Assembly: GCA_900766635.1 (NCBI GenBank)
Contig: CAAFWA010000202.1
Coordinates: 1 to 25,026 of the forward strand
DNA length: 25,026 nucleotides
Reading direction: 5' to 3'
Source: an uncultured Acinetobacter sp.
Lineage (GTDB): Bacteria > Pseudomonadota > Gammaproteobacteria > Pseudomonadales > Moraxellaceae
Shown here: positions 6,978 through 15,501 of the stretch, piece after piece
Layout: every line of letters starts with the position of its first letter
Position numbering within the stretch: position 1 is the first letter of the stretch
Program-made: the position numbers and the translations under genes
The notes under the pieces: generated by a model
The model's input: the letters and a program-made list of their open reading frames with translations, nothing else
Database searches by the model: none
Told to the model about the DNA's origin: nothing

Positions 6978-7271
6978 TTAGCCACGAAAATTGGATAATA
7001 ACGCCGATGTAATTGATTTATTGTGTTTTGCTACTTTGGCTTTGACTGCTTTTTTTGAGTGATCTTCAACACGTTGAATCTTAATCGCTTTAAATTTTTC
7101 CCCATTACGCTGGGCAATAAATTTCACACGATCATTACGTTTGGGTTCAGTGCCATCTTGCGGAAAATCTGAAATATGGAAAAAGATGTCGCCATCTGCA
7201 TAACCAATAAAACCAAAGCCTTTGCTTGAGTCGTACTGTTTCACTTTGCCTTGGAGTAATTCGTCTTTCAT
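6978..7271 (-). CDS. Cold-shock domain (CspA-like) nucleic-acid-binding protein with basic tail
   Basis: This 97-aa protein has one cold-shock (OB-fold) domain at about 6-68. RNP1 is KGFGFI at 17-22 and RNP2 is DIFFHISDF at 28-36. The tail (about 70-97) is rich in Lys and is absent from the 70-aa classical Csps. The domain should bind single-stranded RNA or DNA in the cytosol. The Csp part is close to the N-terminal domain of the Csp-DUF1294(-excalibur) fusion proteins, and an excalibur gene lies next to it. A perfect TATAAT (minus strand, 7310-7305) 33 bp before the ATG implies a short leader. That differs from the long thermosensor leader of E. coli cspA, so cold induction through the leader is not suggested. 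AGGG lies about 9 nt before the ATG. Confidence 0.9.
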   Translation of the reverse strand: MKDELLQGKVKQYDSSKGFGFIGYADGDIFFHISDFPQDGTEPKRNDRVKFIAQRNGEKFKAIKIQRVEDHSKKAVKAKVAKHNKSITSALLSNFRG

Positions 7272-7304
7272 TGCTCTGCCCTGTTATTCAAACTGCATGG
7301 GTAA

Positions 7305-7310
7305 ATTATA
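7305..7310 (-). promoter_or_regulatory. Perfect -10 (TATAAT) for the cold-shock gene
   Basis: TATAAT reads on the minus strand 33 bp before the start codon and 2 bp after the upp terminator stem. The -35 position would fall inside that terminator and has no good match to TTGACA. Confidence 0.5.
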
Positions 7311-7312
7311 GA

Positions 7313-7339
7313 AAAAAGAGGCTAGATCAGCCTCTTTTT
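7313..7339. terminator. Intrinsic terminator after upp
   Basis: Arms AAAAAGAGGCT (7313-7323) and AGCCTCTTTTT (7329-7339) form an 11-bp inverted repeat with a 5-nt loop. It lies 14 bp past the upp stop on the minus strand, followed there by a T run. Confidence 0.88.
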
Positions 7340-7353
7340 ATGCGCATCAAAGC

Positions 7354-7989
7354 TTAGTCTTTTTGAACCGAACCAAAGATTTTATCGCCTGCATCACCAA
7401 GACCCGGCACGATATAACCATTTTCGTTTAAACCGTTATCGACAGATGCAGTGAAAATAGTTACATCAGGATGAGCTTCTTCTACACGTTGAATCCCCTC
7501 TGGAGCTGCTACCAGCACCATGACGCGAATATCTTTACAACCACTCGCCTTGAGTACATCAATCGCTGCCACTAAAGATGAGCCTGTTGCAAGCATTGGA
7601 TCAATGATCATCGCTAAACGGTTTTGTACGTCTGGGACTAATTTTTTGTAGTAAGTACGCGCTTCTAGCGTTTCTTCGTCACGCTCTAAACCTAATACCG
7701 ATACTTTGGCACTTGGAATCAGATTTAAAAAGCCATCTAACATGCCAATACCAGCACGTAAAATCGGTACCACGGTAATTTTTTTACCAGCAATACGATC
7801 AACTGTCACAGCGCCGTTCCAACCGTCGATTTCTTGCTCAACCATCGGTAGGTCTTTAGTCGCTTCATAAGTCAGCAACATGGTCACTTCTTGTGCTAAC
7901 TCACGGAAGTTTTTGGTACTGATGTCAGCACGGCGTAACAGACCAAGTTTGTGTCGAATAAGCGGATGTCGAATTTCATGAATAGCCAC
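7354..7989 (-). CDS. upp: Uracil phosphoribosyltransferase
   Basis: This 211-aa cytosolic enzyme of pyrimidine salvage makes UMP and diphosphate from uracil and PRPP. The PRPP loop [12 protein letters not shown] is at about 128-139. The uracil-binding C-terminal segment [15 protein letters not shown] is near the end, and the N terminus ([17 protein letters not shown]) aligns with E. coli Upp, which fixes the start. The initiation codon is GTG (7987-7989), with TTAGGTA about 7 nt upstream. The gene is a single unit: a TATAAT -10 lies upstream and a terminator on each side. Family length and motifs are normal. Confidence 0.96.
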   Translation of the reverse strand: MAIHEIRHPLIRHKLGLLRRADISTKNFRELAQEVTMLLTYEATKDLPMVEQEIDGWNGAVTVDRIAGKKITVVPILRAGIGMLDGFLNLIPSAKVSVLGLERDEETLEARTYYKKLVPDVQNRLAMIIDPMLATGSSLVAAIDVLKASGCKDIRVMVLVAAPEGIQRVEEAHPDVTIFTASVDNGLNENGYIVPGLGDAGDKIFGSVQKD

Positions 7990-8027
7990 GGGAGAGTACC
8001 TAAAAGGTTAAAGATAAAATTTATGCC

Positions 8028-8033
8028 ATTATA
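8028..8033 (-). promoter_or_regulatory. Perfect -10 (TATAAT) for upp
   Basis: TATAAT on the minus strand lies 38 bp before the GTG start. At 17-bp spacing the -35 is TTATTG, a weak match. The nuo terminator ends just upstream, so upp appears to be transcribed independently of nuo. Confidence 0.5.
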
Positions 8034-8060
8034 GAGCTTTTTGCCAACAGCAATAAATAA

Positions 8061-8087
8061 AAAAAGCCCTCAAACTGAGGGCTTTTT
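8061..8087. terminator. Intrinsic terminator of the nuo operon
   Basis: Arms AAAAAGCCCTCA (8061-8072) and TGAGGGCTTTTT (8076-8087) form a 12-bp perfect inverted repeat with a 3-nt loop. It starts 23 bp past the nuoN stop on the minus strand and runs into T residues there. Confidence 0.92.
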
Positions 8088-8110
8088 TGTTAAGTTTGAA
8101 TAATTTTAAA

Positions 8111-9604
8111 TTATTGCTGGCTTAACATGAAATGAAGCGGAGATAAAATCTCTGTTTCAAGTGCAAGTTGGATAATTGGATCTGGGTACACACCAATCAC
8201 AAGCACTGCTGCAGCTGCAAGCAATACCATGATACCACCCATTTTTTGACCCCATTCTTTCTCAGCATCAATACGTGGTGTTTCTGGTGGTGTCATGTAC
8301 ATCACCACCATCACACGTAAGTAGTAGTACAAACCAATACCTGAACCCACAATGATCATTGCTGCTAAGAACCAATGTTGAGTAGTTACCGCAGCCATAA
8401 TCACTAAGAACTTACCAATGAAGCCTGCAGTTAACGGAATACCCGCTAAAGACAACATCATCACAGTTAACACAGCAGTTAACACTGGACGACGCCAGAA
8501 TAAACCACGGTAGTCGGCTAAGCTCTCAGCTTCATCAAGGTTATTGTATGGGCTTGACATTAACGCAACCGCACCAAAGGCACCAATCGTTGTTAAGACA
8601 TAAGTAATCACATACACACTTACGTTGCCTAAGCTTGCGTAAGTCATACTGATTAAACCAATTAACAGGTAACCAAAATGAGCAATTGATGAATACGCTA
8701 AGATACGTTTTAAGTTGACTTGTTTTACTGCAAGTAAGTTACCCACCACAATCGATAACACAGCCAAAATCGTTAAGATCGTAACAATCGAATCAACTAA
8801 GATTGCGCCTGAAGTTAACAAGTAACGTACAAATAGACCAATGGTTGCAACTTTAGCAGCACTTGCTAAGAAGGTTGCCATTGGTGCAGGTGCACCTGCA
8901 TATACATCGGGTGTCCATTTGTGGAACGGTGCCAATGACAATTTAAACGCTACAGCAAAGATGATTAAGCCTAAACCTAAGATCACCATTGGCTGCGTGA
9001 TATTTTGCATTAACGCTTGTACAGAGTCGTAGAATGACAATGAACCTGTGTAGGCATAGATATATGCCATACCCATCAGCAACATTGCAGATGCAGTTGC
9101 AGATAACACAAGGTATTTCACGCCAGCTTCTAATGACTTACTACGCTGATGCGTGTATGCCAACATACCATAAACAGGAATCGACATGAGCTCTAAGCTA
9201 ATGAAGAACGATGCATAGTGTGAACTTGCCACCATTAGCATCGCACCTGCCACAGAGAACAACATCAAAAGATACAGTTCTTCGCGGTTGTCTTTATAAC
9301 GCTCAATATACGCATGTGCGAGTGTGCAGCAAGCCAGTGCTGCAATCACTGCGATTAATTGATAAAGCAATGTAAATTGATCGACCATAAACATGCCCAT
9401 CACATGCGATGGTGCAAAGTTCGAACCAAATAACATCACTAGGATGTAAATTGCAGACAGGTTTAAACCCATCACCGCTGCAGTTGCAATCAGGTGATGG
9501 TTACGTTTAATCGCTGTCAGTAGCATTGCCACGACTGCGGTTAAACCGACAATCATGACAGGTGCTAATGGCATAAGTTCAGAAAATGACATTGTGAAGT
9601 TCAT
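8111..9604 (-). CDS. nuoN: NADH-quinone oxidoreductase subunit N
   Basis: NuoN is one of the three antiporter-like proton-pumping subunits of the complex I membrane arm. This copy has 497 aa (E. coli 485) and is hydrophobic throughout, with about 14 membrane helices. The channel glutamate is at E138 in SLELMSIPVYGML, matching E. coli E133. The lysine-bearing helix KLSLAPFHKWTPDVYAGAP follows in the middle. ATG 9602-9604 is used; a second ATG four codons in is possible. It begins 3 bp after the nuoM stop and is the last gene of the operon, with the terminator directly behind it. Confidence 0.97.
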   Translation of the reverse strand: MNFTMSFSELMPLAPVMIVGLTAVVAMLLTAIKRNHHLIATAAVMGLNLSAIYILVMLFGSNFAPSHVMGMFMVDQFTLLYQLIAVIAALACCTLAHAYIERYKDNREELYLLMLFSVAGAMLMVASSHYASFFISLELMSIPVYGMLAYTHQRSKSLEAGVKYLVLSATASAMLLMGMAYIYAYTGSLSFYDSVQALMQNITQPMVILGLGLIIFAVAFKLSLAPFHKWTPDVYAGAPAPMATFLASAAKVATIGLFVRYLLTSGAILVDSIVTILTILAVLSIVVGNLLAVKQVNLKRILAYSSIAHFGYLLIGLISMTYASLGNVSVYVITYVLTTIGAFGAVALMSSPYNNLDEAESLADYRGLFWRRPVLTAVLTVMMLSLAGIPLTAGFIGKFLVIMAAVTTQHWFLAAMIIVGSGIGLYYYLRVMVVMYMTPPETPRIDAEKEWGQKMGGIMVLLAAAAVLVIGVYPDPIIQLALETEILSPLHFMLSQQ

Positions 9605-9607
9605 GAC

Positions 9608-11218
9608 TTATTGGATCTCCACATTTTCGAGTTGAACTGAAGCTTCTTGAGCAACTTCAACGACTTCTTGCACTGGAATGTAGCTATTGGCTAACCACGC
9701 CATGCTTGAGTTTGAAATGTCAAGGAAGCTTTGTGGGTAAAGACCAAGCCATAACAGACCAACGGCACAGATTAAAAGTACAATCACTTCACGTGCATTT
9801 AAATCTTTTAAAGACGCATAATGTTCACGTTGTTCTTCGTTTGGCACACCAAACAAAGCTTTGTGAATTAAGATCAAACCATAAAGACCAGCAAAGACTA
9901 AGCTTACCGTAGCAATAATGGTAAATACTGGGAATTTCTCGTATGAACCCATTAGGATCAAGAATTCACCAATAAAGTTACCTAAACCAGGAATACCAAC
10001 TAATGCTGCAACAAAGAACATTAAGAAGAATGCAAGGTATGGGAACTGACCACGAATACCACCCATTAAGCGTAAATCACGTGTGTGTACACGCTCATAC
10101 ACTTGACCACACATAATGAACAATGCTGCAGAGGATAAACCGTGTGCCAACATCATGATCATTAAACCTTGGAAGGTTAAAATGTTACCTGCGTAGATCG
10201 CAAGTAAGATAAAGCCCATGTGTGAAATCGAAGTATACGCCAGTAAGCGTTTCATATCGGTTTGTTGGAAAGCACACCAAGCGCCGTAGAAAATACCAAT
10301 TAAACCGAAGATGATCGCAATATCTGCAAATTGTGCAGATGCTGCTGGAAAGAACGGAATAACAAAACGTAATAAACCGTACGCTGCTGTTTTAATTAAG
10401 ATACCCGCTAAGTCAACAGAACCTGCTGTTGGTGCTTGCGCGTGTGCATCTGGTAACCAGCCGTGTAATGGGAAAACTGGAAGTTTTACCGCAAAACCAA
10501 TAAACATACAGATCATAAATGCATAAGCCAATGAAGGAACTTGTGCATCTAAGGTATTGGCTACACCCAACAAGAAGTTGTAGTTGAAGCTGATGTTACC
10601 TGTCATCATGTAACCGTAGATCACCAGACCTAGGATACCGATGAGCATGATTAAACCTGCAACTTGAGTATAGATAAAGAATTTATTGGCTGCATATACG
10701 CGTGACTTGCCCGCATCACCTTTATGACCCCAAAGTGCGATCAAGAAGTAAATTGGAACCAGCATCATCTCCCAGAAGAAGAAGAATAAGAATAAGTCAA
10801 TCGCTAAGAACACACCAATGACACCACCTAATGACCATAAAAGGTTTAAGTGGAAGAAACCAACGTGTTTTTGAATCTCACCCCATGAACAGCCCACTGC
10901 TAAAATACCAAGTAATGCAGTTAAGCCCACCATAAGTAGTGATAAACCATCCACAGCTAAGTGAATGTTAATGCCTAAAGATGAAATCCAAGGCAGCATA
11001 AATTCAGCCGACCAAGTCGGAACTTGAGCGCCTAATTCGTAGTTGTACGTACCAGATTGCCATAACAATAGGGTTAAACCTAAAGTGACTAGCATACCCA
11101 CAAGCGCAATATAGCGCGGCAGTTGTTGGTCGAGTTTATCGACCAACCAACATGCGAAACCTGCAATGAACGGTACAAGGATCAGCGCGGGTAAAAGAAA
11201 ATTGTTTGTGATTTCCAT
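9608..11218 (-). CDS. nuoM: NADH-quinone oxidoreductase subunit M
   Basis: NuoM is the middle antiporter-like proton-pumping subunit of the complex I membrane arm. It has 536 aa (E. coli 509). The channel glutamate is E150 in FFFWEMMLVPIYFLIALWG. The segment KLPVFPLHGWLPDAHAQAPT carries the conserved lysine and the discontinuous-helix signature shared with Mrp antiporters. The chain ends in a hydrophilic Glu/Gln/Val-rich tail of about 25 residues (VQEVVEVAQEASVQLENVEIQ area), slightly longer than in E. coli. The start lies one base after the nuoL stop, so translational coupling is expected. Confidence 0.97.
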   Translation of the reverse strand: MEITNNFLLPALILVPFIAGFACWLVDKLDQQLPRYIALVGMLVTLGLTLLLWQSGTYNYELGAQVPTWSAEFMLPWISSLGINIHLAVDGLSLLMVGLTALLGILAVGCSWGEIQKHVGFFHLNLLWSLGGVIGVFLAIDLFLFFFFWEMMLVPIYFLIALWGHKGDAGKSRVYAANKFFIYTQVAGLIMLIGILGLVIYGYMMTGNISFNYNFLLGVANTLDAQVPSLAYAFMICMFIGFAVKLPVFPLHGWLPDAHAQAPTAGSVDLAGILIKTAAYGLLRFVIPFFPAASAQFADIAIIFGLIGIFYGAWCAFQQTDMKRLLAYTSISHMGFILLAIYAGNILTFQGLMIMMLAHGLSSAALFIMCGQVYERVHTRDLRLMGGIRGQFPYLAFFLMFFVAALVGIPGLGNFIGEFLILMGSYEKFPVFTIIATVSLVFAGLYGLILIHKALFGVPNEEQREHYASLKDLNAREVIVLLICAVGLLWLGLYPQSFLDISNSSMAWLANSYIPVQEVVEVAQEASVQLENVEIQ

Positions 11219-11219
11219 C

Positions 11220-13115
11220 TTATTTCCCCACGACCTGAATCACGATCAATAGCATAAGAAGTACAATCATACCCAATGCCATGCTCGCAGCATAATCGCG
11301 TAATGAACCTGTTTGACGTGAACTTGTGAAGCTGTGACCGCCGCGAACAAGCGCAGGTAACATTAACCACACAGCATCGATTGGATCACGACCTAACATT
11401 TTAGCCATTAATAAGTAAGGTTTAACAAAAACGATGTCATACAGCGCATCAAAACCAAGTGCGTTACGGCAAATGTTTGCAAGACCTGAACCAATTGAGG
11501 TATTGGCAAAGCCTTTGACAGCATTGTAAGCAAATGCAAATAAAGCCACACCAACTGCAAGACCCGCAAGCGCAACTGCAATCGCGATGTATTCTGCACC
11601 GTGTGCACCTGCAACTAAGTTTTCAGGAATCACAAATGCTGGAATTTTTGCAGCATCAAGAATGCTCATCACTGGTGCTTTAAGCACAATGGCAAGACCT
11701 GTTGAAAGCACTGCAAGAATGGCCAAAGGACCCCAGTAAGTAATGCCTTTGATTTCGTGATAAGGCGTGTTTTCTTTGCCAAAGAATACCACCCAAATTA
11801 AACGGAAAGTATAAATTGACGTTAAGAACGCACCTGCAACACCCACCCAGTAAAGCGTGTTGTAAACTGGTAAACCTGCTAAATGACTTTGTGTCCAAAC
11901 AGCCTCTAAGATCGCATCTTTTGAGAAGAAACCAATCGTTAAGAATGGGATAGCAGCAAGGGCACCACCACCAATGGCGAAACATGCAAATAGGAATTTG
12001 TTCTTGTAGAACAAGCCGCCCATTTTGAAAATGTTTTGTTCGTGATGGAACGCTAAGATCACCGCACCTGAAGACAAGAATAATAATGCCTTAAAGAATG
12101 CGTGAGTTAACATGTGGAACAGACCTGCTTGGTATGCTTCAGCACCAACAGCCATAAACATATAACCCAATTGACTCATAGTTGAGTACGCAAGGATACG
12201 TTTAATGTCAGTTTGAACTAATGCTGCAAAACCAGCCACAAGTAAAGTCACCGCACCTGTGATTGAGATAAACATCATCACTTCTGGCGCAAGTTCAAAT
12301 ACTGTAAACAAACGGCAGCATAGGTAAACACCTGCTGTTACCATCGTTGCAGCGTGGATTAACGCAGATACAGGTGTAGGACCTGCCATCGCATCTGCTA
12401 ACCAAGTTTGTAGCGGAATCTGTGCTGATTTACCTGCTGCACCTAAGAACAACATTAACGCAGTCCACAATGTAATTGACGAACTTTGTGTCATTACAGT
12501 TGCAGCATTTTCTACGATGTATTGTGTGTTCAAAGTACCAAATTGTTGGTAAAGCAAGAACAAGGCAATTAATAAGAATACATCACCCACACGCGTTACA
12601 GTAAAGGCTTTAATCGCCGCTAAACCGTTCGCAGGTGTTTGGTAGTAGTAACCAATTAACAGGTAAGAACATAGACCTACGCCTTCCCAACCTAAGAATA
12701 ACAACGCTAAGTTGTCACCAAGTACAAGCAATAACATGCTTGCCACGAACAGGTTAAAGTAAGAGAAGAAACGTGCAAAGTCGTGCTCACCACGCATGTA
12801 CCATGATGCAAAGATATGAATTAAGAAACCCACACCTGTGATCATGCCAAGCATGAGCAGTGATAAACCATCAAGTTGTAAGCTAATGCCAGGAGCAAAG
12901 CCGCCTACGTTAAACCACGTCCAAAGATGTTGTACATACAACTGTTTGCCGTTGGCTACAAAGTCCATACCTGCAATTAAAGCAAATAATGCAGATAGAC
13001 CAACCGCGCCCACACCAATAATGGCAGCAACCGTTTCAGGCAGCTTGTGGCGACCCGCTGCTAATAGTACAAAACCAATGAGCGGGAATAAAATTGTTAA
13101 ATATAAATAACTCAT
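11220..13115 (-). CDS. nuoL: NADH-quinone oxidoreductase subunit L
   Basis: NuoL is the distal antiporter-like pumping subunit of complex I. It carries the long lateral helix that lies along NuoM and NuoN. It has 631 aa (E. coli 613). The channel glutamate is E144 in [19 protein letters not shown], the same number as in E. coli. The antiporter core [20 protein letters not shown] is intact, and the C-terminal amphipathic region ends in a final membrane anchor ([18 protein letters not shown]). The start overlaps the nuoK stop by 4 bp (ATGA). Confidence 0.97.
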   Translation of the reverse strand: MSYLYLTILFPLIGFVLLAAGRHKLPETVAAIIGVGAVGLSALFALIAGMDFVANGKQLYVQHLWTWFNVGGFAPGISLQLDGLSLLMLGMITGVGFLIHIFASWYMRGEHDFARFFSYFNLFVASMLLLVLGDNLALLFLGWEGVGLCSYLLIGYYYQTPANGLAAIKAFTVTRVGDVFLLIALFLLYQQFGTLNTQYIVENAATVMTQSSSITLWTALMLFLGAAGKSAQIPLQTWLADAMAGPTPVSALIHAATMVTAGVYLCCRLFTVFELAPEVMMFISITGAVTLLVAGFAALVQTDIKRILAYSTMSQLGYMFMAVGAEAYQAGLFHMLTHAFFKALLFLSSGAVILAFHHEQNIFKMGGLFYKNKFLFACFAIGGGALAAIPFLTIGFFSKDAILEAVWTQSHLAGLPVYNTLYWVGVAGAFLTSIYTFRLIWVVFFGKENTPYHEIKGITYWGPLAILAVLSTGLAIVLKAPVMSILDAAKIPAFVIPENLVAGAHGAEYIAIAVALAGLAVGVALFAFAYNAVKGFANTSIGSGLANICRNALGFDALYDIVFVKPYLLMAKMLGRDPIDAVWLMLPALVRGGHSFTSSRQTGSLRDYAASMALGMIVLLMLLIVIQVVGK

Positions 13116-13420
13116 CCGCGCATCTCACTAGCCGCATCTACATCCAAGTGATGGAAGCGATGGTAGAACTGAAGAACGATCGCAAGACCGATACACGCCT
13201 CTGCCGCAGCAAGCGTTAAGATCAAGATGAACATGATTTGGCCGTCTGGTTGTGCCCAAGCACTGCCTGCCAATACAAAGGCTAAGGCAGCGGCGTTCAT
13301 CATGACTTCAAGGCTCATTAAGATAAAGAGAAGGTTGCGTCGTACCATTACACCGTAAAAACCGAGTGCAAAAAGAATCGATGCAACAATCAAACCATGC
13401 TCTAAAGGAATGTTGCCCAT
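13112..13420 (-). CDS. nuoK: NADH-quinone oxidoreductase subunit K
   Basis: NuoK is a three-helix membrane-arm subunit in the proton path of complex I. It has 102 aa. The two conserved membrane glutamates are E38 in [13 protein letters not shown] and E74 in [11 protein letters not shown], which correspond to E. coli E36 and E72. It overlaps nuoL by 4 bp, and its start shares one base with the nuoJ stop (TAATG). The chain ends in a polar tail, [13 protein letters not shown]. Confidence 0.97.
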   Translation of the reverse strand: MGNIPLEHGLIVASILFALGFYGVMVRRNLLFILMSLEVMMNAAALAFVLAGSAWAQPDGQIMFILILTLAAAEACIGLAIVLQFYHRFHHLDVDAASEMRG

Positions 13421-13941
13421 TATTGTGTGTCCTCTTCTGCACCTGGTTCACGTTTACCAATATGGAATGCAGCGACAAGCGCAGCAAGCAATAACATGGC
13501 AGCGATTTCAACCAAGAGTAAGTATTCAGTAAAGAGTGCAATACCCACAGCCTTAGGACCAACAATTTCAGTGCCCATCAGTGGACCTGCAACGTTGTAT
13601 TCAGAACCGAGCGTCCATACAAGGGTTAAACCCAATAGGAAACACATCAGCGCAGGATATGCCCATGCTGATGAAGTTAACCATTTACGCTCTTGTTCTA
13701 CAGTCGCTTGACCTAGGTTTAGCATCATCACGACGAAAACGAATAACACCATGATCGCGCCTGCGTAGACGATGATTTCAAGTGCACCTGCAAATGGTGC
13801 ACCCACAATCATAAACATACCAGCAACAGCAAGTAACGATACGATCAAGCTTAATAAAGCATGAACAGGATTGGCGTTAGTAACAACGCGAATCGTAGAG
13901 ACGATGGCCACGAGTGCCATCAAATAAAACGGCCACATCAT
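13420..13941 (-). CDS. nuoJ: NADH-quinone oxidoreductase subunit J
   Basis: NuoJ is a five-helix membrane-arm subunit whose third helix changes shape during turnover in known structures. It has 173 aa (E. coli 184). The conserved region [22 protein letters not shown] is clear at about 55-76. The C-terminal helix [21 protein letters not shown] precedes a charged tail. The start overlaps the nuoI stop by 4 bp; a second ATG directly follows the first. Confidence 0.96.
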   Translation of the reverse strand: MMWPFYLMALVAIVSTIRVVTNANPVHALLSLIVSLLAVAGMFMIVGAPFAGALEIIVYAGAIMVLFVFVVMMLNLGQATVEQERKWLTSSAWAYPALMCFLLGLTLVWTLGSEYNVAGPLMGTEIVGPKAVGIALFTEYLLLVEIAAMLLLAALVAAFHIGKREPGAEEDTQ

Positions 13942-14480
13942 GGTAATAGACTCCGTACATCAACAGGCTTGCTTTCGCGCTGTGCTTGACCTTTGTCCTT
14001 ACCGTTTACAGCCATACCTGTGACACGGTAGAAGTTATAGTCAGGATATTTACCAGGACCTGAAATGAGTAAGTTTTCTTTCTCATATACGAGGTCTTGA
14101 CGTACATACTCACCCAATTCGAAGTCAGGTGTCATTTGAATTGCAGTCGTAGGACATGCTTCTTCACACATACCGCAGAAAATACAACGTGAGAAGTTAA
14201 TACGGAAAAATTCCGGATACCAACGACCATCTTCTTTTTCTGCTTTTTGTAATGAAATACAGCCAACAGGACAAGCAACCGCACATAGGTTACATGCCAC
14301 ACAACGCTCTTCACCATCAGGGTCACGCGTTAACACAATACGACCACGAAAACGCGGTGGTACGATGTCCTCTGCTTTCACTTCTGGATACATAATGGTG
14401 TCACGTTTACGTGTTGCGTGTGAAAAAACCATCCACAAGCTACGTACAACCGACCCGACCCCAGCTAGAAATTTAAACAT
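13938..14480 (-). CDS. nuoI: NADH-quinone oxidoreductase subunit I
   Basis: NuoI carries clusters N6a and N6b, which pass electrons from NuoG to cluster N2 in NuoB. It has 180 aa. The two ferredoxin motifs are C60-x2-C63-x2-C66-x3-C70-P and C99-x2-C102-x2-C105-x3-C109-P, all eight ligands present. An amphipathic N-terminal helix (about 1-20) holds it to the membrane arm. GGAGAA lies 4 nt before the ATG. It begins 16 bp after the nuoH stop. Confidence 0.97.
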   Translation of the reverse strand: MFKFLAGVGSVVRSLWMVFSHATRKRDTIMYPEVKAEDIVPPRFRGRIVLTRDPDGEERCVACNLCAVACPVGCISLQKAEKEDGRWYPEFFRINFSRCIFCGMCEEACPTTAIQMTPDFELGEYVRQDLVYEKENLLISGPGKYPDYNFYRVTGMAVNGKDKGQAQRESKPVDVRSLLP

Positions 14481-14496
14481 TTTGTTCTCCCTGCCC

Positions 14497-15498
14497 TTAC
14501 CACAACACTACAGCAGCAGTAACTAGCAAGTTAACTAGCGTTAATGGCAAACAAATTTTCCAACCGAAGTTCATGACTTGGTCATAACGTGGACGCATTA
14601 ATGAGCCACGTGCCAATACAAACATCATTACAAAGAATGCAGTTTTAATCACGAACCAGAATAATGGTGGAAGGAAATCTAGACCAAATGGAGCTAACCA
14701 GCCACCGAAGAATAACGTCACGATCAGTGATGAAATTAATACCACGTTTACGTATTCGGCAACGAAGAACATACCCCATTTCATACCACCGTACTCGACG
14801 TGGTAACCCTCTGCCAATTCTTGCTCTGCTTCTGGTTGGTCAAATGGATGACGGTGAGTTACCGCAACACCTGCCACCACAAAGATTAAGAAGCCTAAGA
14901 ATTGTGGAATCACAAACCATACGTCTTGTTGTGCTTCTACGATTTCACGTAAGTTGAATGAGCCTGCAATCACGACTACACCCATTAACGAGATCCCTAG
15001 GAACACTTCGTACGAAATTGTTTGCGCAGCAGAACGTAGACCACCAAGTAATGCGTATTTGTTGTTTGATGACCAACCACCAAATAACACCGCATATACT
15101 GCAATACCCGCCATTGCCATAAAGAACAATAGGCCAATGCTCATGTCTGCAACACCTAAATATGGTGTTACAGGAATGATCATGAACGATAACACCGCAG
15201 TTGCCATTGCAACTGCTGGTGCCATACGGAAAGTCAATTTGTCTACGAATTTAGGTGTCCAGTCTTCCTTGAACATGATTTTAAGCATGTCGGCAACGAT
15301 CTGGAAAATACCACCTGGACCTACACGGTTTGGACCGTAACGGTCTTGCCATAAACCTAAAAGACGACGTTCAATAAAAGACATCAACGCAGCGATCAAC
15401 ACCACAACAAGTAAAATTGCAATGGCTTGAAACACTGAGTACGCAATCGGCCAATTCTCAGCCCACAGCGGCGTTTGACGCATTAATTCTTGTTCCAT
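14497..15498 (-). CDS. nuoH: NADH-quinone oxidoreductase subunit H
   Basis: NuoH is the membrane subunit that forms most of the quinone-binding cavity at the junction with NuoB and NuoCD. It has 333 aa (E. coli 325) and about eight membrane helices. The conserved loop [11 protein letters not shown] at about 54-64 and the acidic quinone-cavity segment with [18 protein letters not shown] are both intact. It begins 3 bp after the nuoG stop. Confidence 0.97.
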   Translation of the reverse strand: MEQELMRQTPLWAENWPIAYSVFQAIAILLVVVLIAALMSFIERRLLGLWQDRYGPNRVGPGGIFQIVADMLKIMFKEDWTPKFVDKLTFRMAPAVAMATAVLSFMIIPVTPYLGVADMSIGLLFFMAMAGIAVYAVLFGGWSSNNKYALLGGLRSAAQTISYEVFLGISLMGVVVIAGSFNLREIVEAQQDVWFVIPQFLGFLIFVVAGVAVTHRHPFDQPEAEQELAEGYHVEYGGMKWGMFFVAEYVNVVLISSLIVTLFFGGWLAPFGLDFLPPLFWFVIKTAFFVMMFVLARGSLMRPRYDQVMNFGWKICLPLTLVNLLVTAAVVLW

Positions 15499-15501
15499 GA
15501 A

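Noticed and set aside
11680-11985. Cys/Trp-rich minus-strand frame inside nuoL
   Set aside because: It is an out-of-frame reading of nuoL; nuoL is intact through this stretch.
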